DNA of 64,000 nt from Tranzscheliella williamsii (Eukaryota; Basidiomycota; Ustilaginomycetes; Ustilaginales; Ustilaginaceae): NCBI GenBank assembly GCA_023212725.1, contig JALBYF010000029.1, positions 124,001 to 188,000 of the forward strand, read 5' to 3'. The stretch's first letter is position 1, and every line of letters starts with the position of its first letter. Under the pieces are notes generated by a model, which ran no database searches, had not been told where the DNA came from, and saw only the letters and a program-made list of their open reading frames with translations. Shown here piece after piece: positions 60,163-64,000 of this stretch. Both the position numbers and the translations under genes were made by a program.

Positions 60163-60465
60163 AAACTGTCACCGAGTCGCCGCTATCAATATACCAGAGC
60201 ACCTGCAAGGAGCGTTCTTCTGCCAGCAGTCCTTTAGCCTTCCATAGTGGCGTAAACATCACTCAGAAGCGATGACCTGCCGTCGCTTACCAATTCCGAG
60301 CCGCTCCTGTGTTTAATACGGAGGAGCCATGATGTTTAAGAAGATGAAGCCTCTGTGACGCACATGTCCTTTCCAGCACACTGAGAAAGTGGGCACTGGT
60401 GCATTGAGTTCGTCCTGTACGGCTAGTATGGGCCTTAAAAAGTGCGTTTGCATTACGACAAAGTG
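60163..60465. other. Convergent intergenic region between DPH5 and the SUN-domain gene
   Basis: About 300 bp shared by two 3' ends; no further feature is recognised. Confidence 0.45.
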
Positions 60466-63400
60466 TCAGCGTCCGCCTCCGCGTATCGTGTCCGGAGTGC
60501 CACTCCGGAACTGGCGCGGGTGATCTGCAACGGGTGACGATGGCGACCGAGCCCAGAACCGCTTGATCGACTCTGGCGTTGCTGGCTTGCTTGCTCGTTC
60601 TTGAAAGCGGGGACGCGGACTGCCACCAGCCTCTCCGTCGCCGGCGCCGTCTTTTGAATGTGTAGACTGCAACTCGAAGCCCCTCTGCAGCTTGCCATCT
60701 GCTGTACGTACTCTGGCTCTCCGTGAGCCCGACCCGTTGGTCATACGTCTTGGCAGAACGCGCTGCCATACCCCGCCTTCGGATTCAGACTCGGAGCTAT
60801 GGACTTCGATTTTCGGCGTACTAGTGGCCAGCGTTTCTTCCAAACGTTCGTGCTCGTCCGGTTGGGCATCGTGCTTACTTGTAGCGTGTCCATCCGAGCT
60901 TGCGAGCACTGCTGACGATGGTCCTGTCCTTTCCGAAACGGTGGCACGTGGCTCCTGTACCGCATTCCGCTCGAATACTGGCGATGATGCATCCAGTGGA
61001 AAGTCCGAGGTAAGTCCCGTCAGAGAGTTACTTCCGTGCGTCGGTGAGTAAGCTCTTTCGGATTTACTATGACCTGCAACCTCTTGCTCTGAGTGGGCGC
61101 CACCGGCCTCAGAGGCCTCCTCTGTCTCGGATCGCTCTGTCCAGTCCGATGACATCCCGTTGACATCGTCTTGGCTACGCGTGTAGTTAGACGCAGATAT
61201 GCTGCGGTTACGCGGTGAGGATGTGCTCTTTTGTTCTTCTCGATCCATGCGCAAGGGTACTGAACGACCTGAACTACGCAAAGGGTTGCTCGAAGCAGCT
61301 GGCCGTCCGTCTGGCCCGTCATCCAATAGACTTTGTAGAGACATAGTACCCGACTGTGGCTTTACGACACTTTCAGGTAGCAACGCTGCGATCGAACGCT
61401 CCTGTGCAAGCGAGAGCGACTTCAGGGTCGCACTAGCTTTGCTCGCTCGGCGTGAGGTGGCAGCATCATGCTCCCTTGCTTCAAGAAGGTCCATCAGAAC
61501 AGTAAGTCGGCTCTTGAACTCCCTGTCGGCCAAAACATTGAAGAGCAAGTCACGTCGACTCTTGTGCCGAGTCGACTTGGCGATGCTCACATGGCGAGAG
61601 CTGGGTGGTTTCGGAGGTGTCTGCATCGGCGAAGCTAGTCCGATATTCTGGTCGCCTGGTGGCATGTCGGAGAGAGATTCTCTCCTCCGCGCTGAGCTGT
61701 TGGGCTCCGAGTTCGTCACGGATTTGTTGGGCTTCAAGACATGGTCACTACCTAAAGTTCTGTTCGTCGAACCAAGCCGAGGCATGTTCGCACTCGCAGA
61801 GGTCGGTAATGGTCGGCCCCGGCCAATGTCAGTCCGTGGCGTAACATCGGGAGGCAACGCAGAGCCTATACGGTCACCTTTGGGCGCATCAACTTTGGGG
61901 GCGGAAATCAGATCCTGGGCCACGCTTCGTCGCTTGGCTGAGCGACTTATCTTGGCAATACCGGAGTGTAAGAACGGAACAGGCCTGGAACCACGGGTCA
62001 GACCGACAAAGACAAAGACGACCAGGAGGAGGACGAGCTGAGCAATGCTGAGACGTTTCTCCAACAGCACCTCTTCCGCAAGCAAGTGCACCTCGCGAAG
62101 AAGCGCCAGACGTTCCGAGTCCGCCTGCTGTCGATGGACATCAAATTCAAAGATAGCTCTTTGTAGATCAACGTGTTGACGCCTCTTGAGCGACTCGATC
62201 TGGTTCCAGTTGCTACTGTTCAGTGCCCTGAGCATCTCGGACATCCTCATTTCCTGACGCTTCTCCATGCGCCCGAACACCTCGCGTAACAACTGTCCAC
62301 TGTGCTCGATATAACTGTGGCTGAGCGTGGCGTTGGATTCCAAAGCGCTAAGCCGTCGATGTATGGCCCTGTATACCGATTCAGTGCCTGCCCCCGAAGC
62401 TGCTTGATTCAAGGGCGGTGGCATAGTCGCTTTTTGAGGAGGTGGCCTTTTGTTGTTCATATCCAGGACTTGCTGGCTGCTCACGTGCCCGTCTAGGTTG
62501 CCAACGGAGGGTCGTCCTTCGTCATTGGTTGTGCGATTTGCTATTGCTGGTCTAGAGGCATAACGAAGCATTCCATTCCTATACGGCGGCCCTGCGGACT
62601 CGCGTGGAGAAAGAAGCGCGAAAGGATCGTCTTCATCTTCGAAGCACTTGTGCTCTTTCTCTAGCGGCCTGAACGGAGCATAGGTAACAAGGCACTTCTT
62701 TTGCAGCTCCGCTTCGCGGGGGTAAAGTGGACTTGGCCGTGTATCTTGGGAGCTCGGTGTGGCGGTGGCAGTCTCAGAAATATTCTGAACAGTCGGGATC
62801 TCGTTGACATCGCGGCTGATCGAGCTATTCTCTTCAAACTCCGTACCCAGGGGACTTGTTGCCAAGGTCTGGTTGCGTACTTTTTGTTGGAATAGTTGCT
62901 CGTGTTTCCTCCAAACGTCCTCGTCCTGGGCAGGCAACAACGCTTCTTGGACGCGCATGGACTCGCGCGAGGCAGATGCTTGCTTGAGGTTATCTTCGCT
63001 CTGGGCACCAGTGAAGGCATCGGCATCAGCTCCCTTTGCTTCGCCGCCATGCATGGATTCGGACTCCATGTCAGCTTCATCCGGGTCAGCTTCCCCAAAT
63101 TCCTCGCGCTTGAACACTTCCATTTCGGTGAGACCATATACTCTTAGTAAGCTCACGGGACAATAGTATTCGCTTCCGAAGTGCTCGAGGAAGTCGATCC
63201 TGAGATAGCGGAAGAACTGTTCCGATCGAGAGGCTGGAGGGATGCGGAAAGCCTGAAGACCTCGCACGTTTCGTGCGCGGAAGGTGCCTAGTTCCGTCCA
63301 GTCATTGTCACTACCGGTGAGGCGTCGGGCGGCGGTCACCTTGAATTTCTTGAACATGCTGCTGAAGAACTCGTAGTTGGCCAAGACGAGCGTATCTATT

Positions 63401-64000
63401 CGGATCTCTTCGCAGAGTTCGACGATAATGAACTGGCTCGTCTCCAAGGTCTTGCTGCCTTGCCTGGGACAAGGGGATAGCATATAGCGGTCCTTTTTTT
63501 CGCTAAGAACAGAGCTTGCAAATTTGGCCGTCGGATTGGTCCTGTGGACAACAGCTGCACAATCCAAGGATGCAAAGTTCCATCGATGCTTGAGTTTCGA
63601 GAGCTGAGCGGAGGAATCAGCCGCAGTCACAGACGGCTTGCCGCTATTTGGCGGTGTCAGCTGCCTGGACGGTGGCCTCTCATCAGAAAACACAGGTGCT
63701 TGTGTAGGATCGAGTTTGATCCCGCTTTGGGACGGCGACCAGTCCGGAGACAGATTGTCACGCTGATCAGTTGACGCCCCGGCACGTGAAAGGATAGGAG
63801 TTGGCGCTGTGTGATCATGCTGATCAGGCCTAGACCATACCATATCCGGGGCGGGTTGAATGTCGGCTTTCGGTCGATTTTGTTGCTCTTCCGTAACGAT
63901 TGTCCGGCTTTGACCAGTGTAGGACGTCTGCGACTGCATGGAGGTAGGGGCCCATGAAGAAGACGGAATAGAGCCGACAGCTTTCTGGGCTTCAACGTTT
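60466..64000 (-). CDS. SLP1: Slp1/SUCO-type SUN-domain membrane protein (5' end beyond right edge)
   Basis: The frame is open from the right edge (NVEAQKAVGSIPSSSW...) through the ATG at 63939, so that ATG is probably internal and the N-terminus, expected to carry a signal peptide, lies outside. Counting from 63939, a Slp1-type SUN domain covers about residues 113-276 (FASLDCAAVVHRTNPTAKFA, LSPCPRQGSKTLETSQFI, ELCEEIRIDTLVLANYEFF, YYCPVSLLRVYG). A coiled-coil-prone stretch (545-620) and a transmembrane segment (about 630-650, LVLLLVVFVFVGL) follow, then a ~500-residue Ser-rich tail. Slp1/SUCO proteins with an Emp65/TAPT1 partner protect soluble proteins in the ER from degradation. The luminal SUN domain, single anchor and cytosolic tail fit this family. 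Confidence 0.85.
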   Translation of the reverse strand, partial: NVEAQKAVGSIPSSSWAPTSMQSQTSYTGQSRTIVTEEQQNRPKADIQPAPDMVWSRPDQHDHTAPTPILSRAGASTDQRDNLSPDWSPSQSGIKLDPTQAPVFSDERPPSRQLTPPNSGKPSVTAADSSAQLSKLKHRWNFASLDCAAVVHRTNPTAKFASSVLSEKKDRYMLSPCPRQGSKTLETSQFIIVELCEEIRIDTLVLANYEFFSSMFKKFKVTAARRLTGSDNDWTELGTFRARNVRGLQAFRIPPASRSEQFFRYLRIDFLEHFGSEYYCPVSLLRVYGLTEMEVFKREEFGEADPDEADMESESMHGGEAKGADADAFTGAQSEDNLKQASASRESMRVQEALLPAQDEDVWRKHEQLFQQKVRNQTLATSPLGTEFEENSSISRDVNEIPTVQNISETATATPSSQDTRPSPLYPREAELQKKCLVTYAPFRPLEKEHKCFEDEDDPFALLSPRESAGPPYRNGMLRYASRPAIANRTTNDEGRPSVGNLDGHVSSQQVLDMNNKRPPPQKATMPPPLNQAASGAGTESVYRAIHRRLSALESNATLSHSYIEHSGQLLREVFGRMEKRQEMRMSEMLRALNSSNWNQIESLKRRQHVDLQRAIFEFDVHRQQADSERLALLREVHLLAEEVLLEKRLSIAQLVLLLVVFVFVGLTRGSRPVPFLHSGIAKISRSAKRRSVAQDLISAPKVDAPKGDRIGSALPPDVTPRTDIGRGRPLPTSASANMPRLGSTNRTLGSDHVLKPNKSVTNSEPNSSARRRESLSDMPPGDQNIGLASPMQTPPKPPSSRHVSIAKSTRHKSRRDLLFNVLADREFKSRLTVLMDLLEAREHDAATSRRASKASATLKSLSLAQERSIAALLPESVVKPQSGTMSLQSLLDDGPDGRPAASSNPLRSSGRSVPLRMDREEQKSTSSPRNRSISASNYTRSQDDVNGMSSDWTERSETEEASEAGGAHSEQEVAGHSKSERAYSPTHGSNSLTGLTSDFPLDASSPVFERNAVQEPRATVSERTGPSSAVLASSDGHATSKHDAQPDEHERLEETLATSTPKIEVHSSESESEGGVWQRVLPRRMTNGSGSRRARVRTADGKLQRGFELQSTHSKDGAGDGEAGGSPRPRFQERASKPATPESIKRFWARSPSSPVADHPRQFRSGTPDTIRGGGR

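Noticed and set aside
1..64000. tRNA, rRNA, transposon and CRISPR signals
   Set aside because: No internal-promoter tRNA boxes with a plausible cloverleaf, no rRNA-like sequence, no transposase, reverse transcriptase or terminal repeats, and no regularly spaced repeat array were found by reading.

Overview
The window reads as nuclear DNA of a smut-type basidiomycete fungus (Ustilaginomycotina, of the Ustilago/Sporisorium/Pseudozyma kind). Reasons: every recognisable protein is eukaryotic and fungal; genes are long, mostly intronless and monocistronic, and lie on both strands about 0.15 to 2.7 kb apart; coding third positions are rich in G and C; the few introns are short (71-127 bp) with GT(A/G)NG donors and CAG acceptors. 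The genus is an inference from overall style, not from a marker gene. I see no rRNA, tRNA, transposon, CRISPR array or plasmid/phage feature.

Layout. 1-1041 (-) is the N-terminal part of cohesin SMC3, cut by the left edge. 1659-2768 (-) is an ALY/REF-like RRM protein and 3467-5947 (-) a tail-anchored FHA protein of the SLMAP/Far10 type. 7787-13807 (+) is a 2006-residue arrestin-fold protein, followed on the same strand by the Bro1-domain pH-signalling protein PalC (14317-16050). 16203-19835 (-) is a 1210-residue coiled-coil protein of unknown function. 20476-24693 (-) is a Drs2-type P4-ATPase, divergent from a membrane-anchored VWA protein (25695-27491, +). 27680-28390 (-) is a pinin/SDK-like protein, 28835-31736 (-) transportin (one intron), 33148-35229 (-) a four-RRM Nrd1/Mrn1 protein and 36642-37713 (-) the mitochondrial succinate-fumarate carrier (one intron). 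After the largest gap, 40410-42020 (+) is a cerevisin-type vacuolar protease. It converges on CCT8 (42354-44015, -). 44525-46928 (-) is mitochondrial MTO1/MnmG with four introns, 47756-51967 (-) the anillin-like Bud4 and 53094-55206 (-) a probable Sld3/Treslin-family replication factor (one intron). 55578-58757 (-) is ER glucosidase II alpha, divergent from diphthine synthase DPH5 (59167-60162, +). 60466-64000 (-) is an Slp1/SUCO-type SUN-domain protein cut by the right edge.

The genes are mostly conserved housekeeping functions: chromosome cohesion and replication, septation, nuclear transport, protein folding, ER quality control, lipid flipping, translation-factor and tRNA modification. They do not form one pathway. 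The one neighbourhood that may be more than chance is the giant arrestin-fold gene next to PalC: in ascomycetes an arrestin (PalF/Rim8) acts in the same pH-sensing route as PalC, and basidiomycete counterparts of PalF are hard to find. Other points to check are short tandem repeats in leaders and coding tails, N-terminal exons recovered by splicing, and two small coding-like stretches in intergenic DNA.
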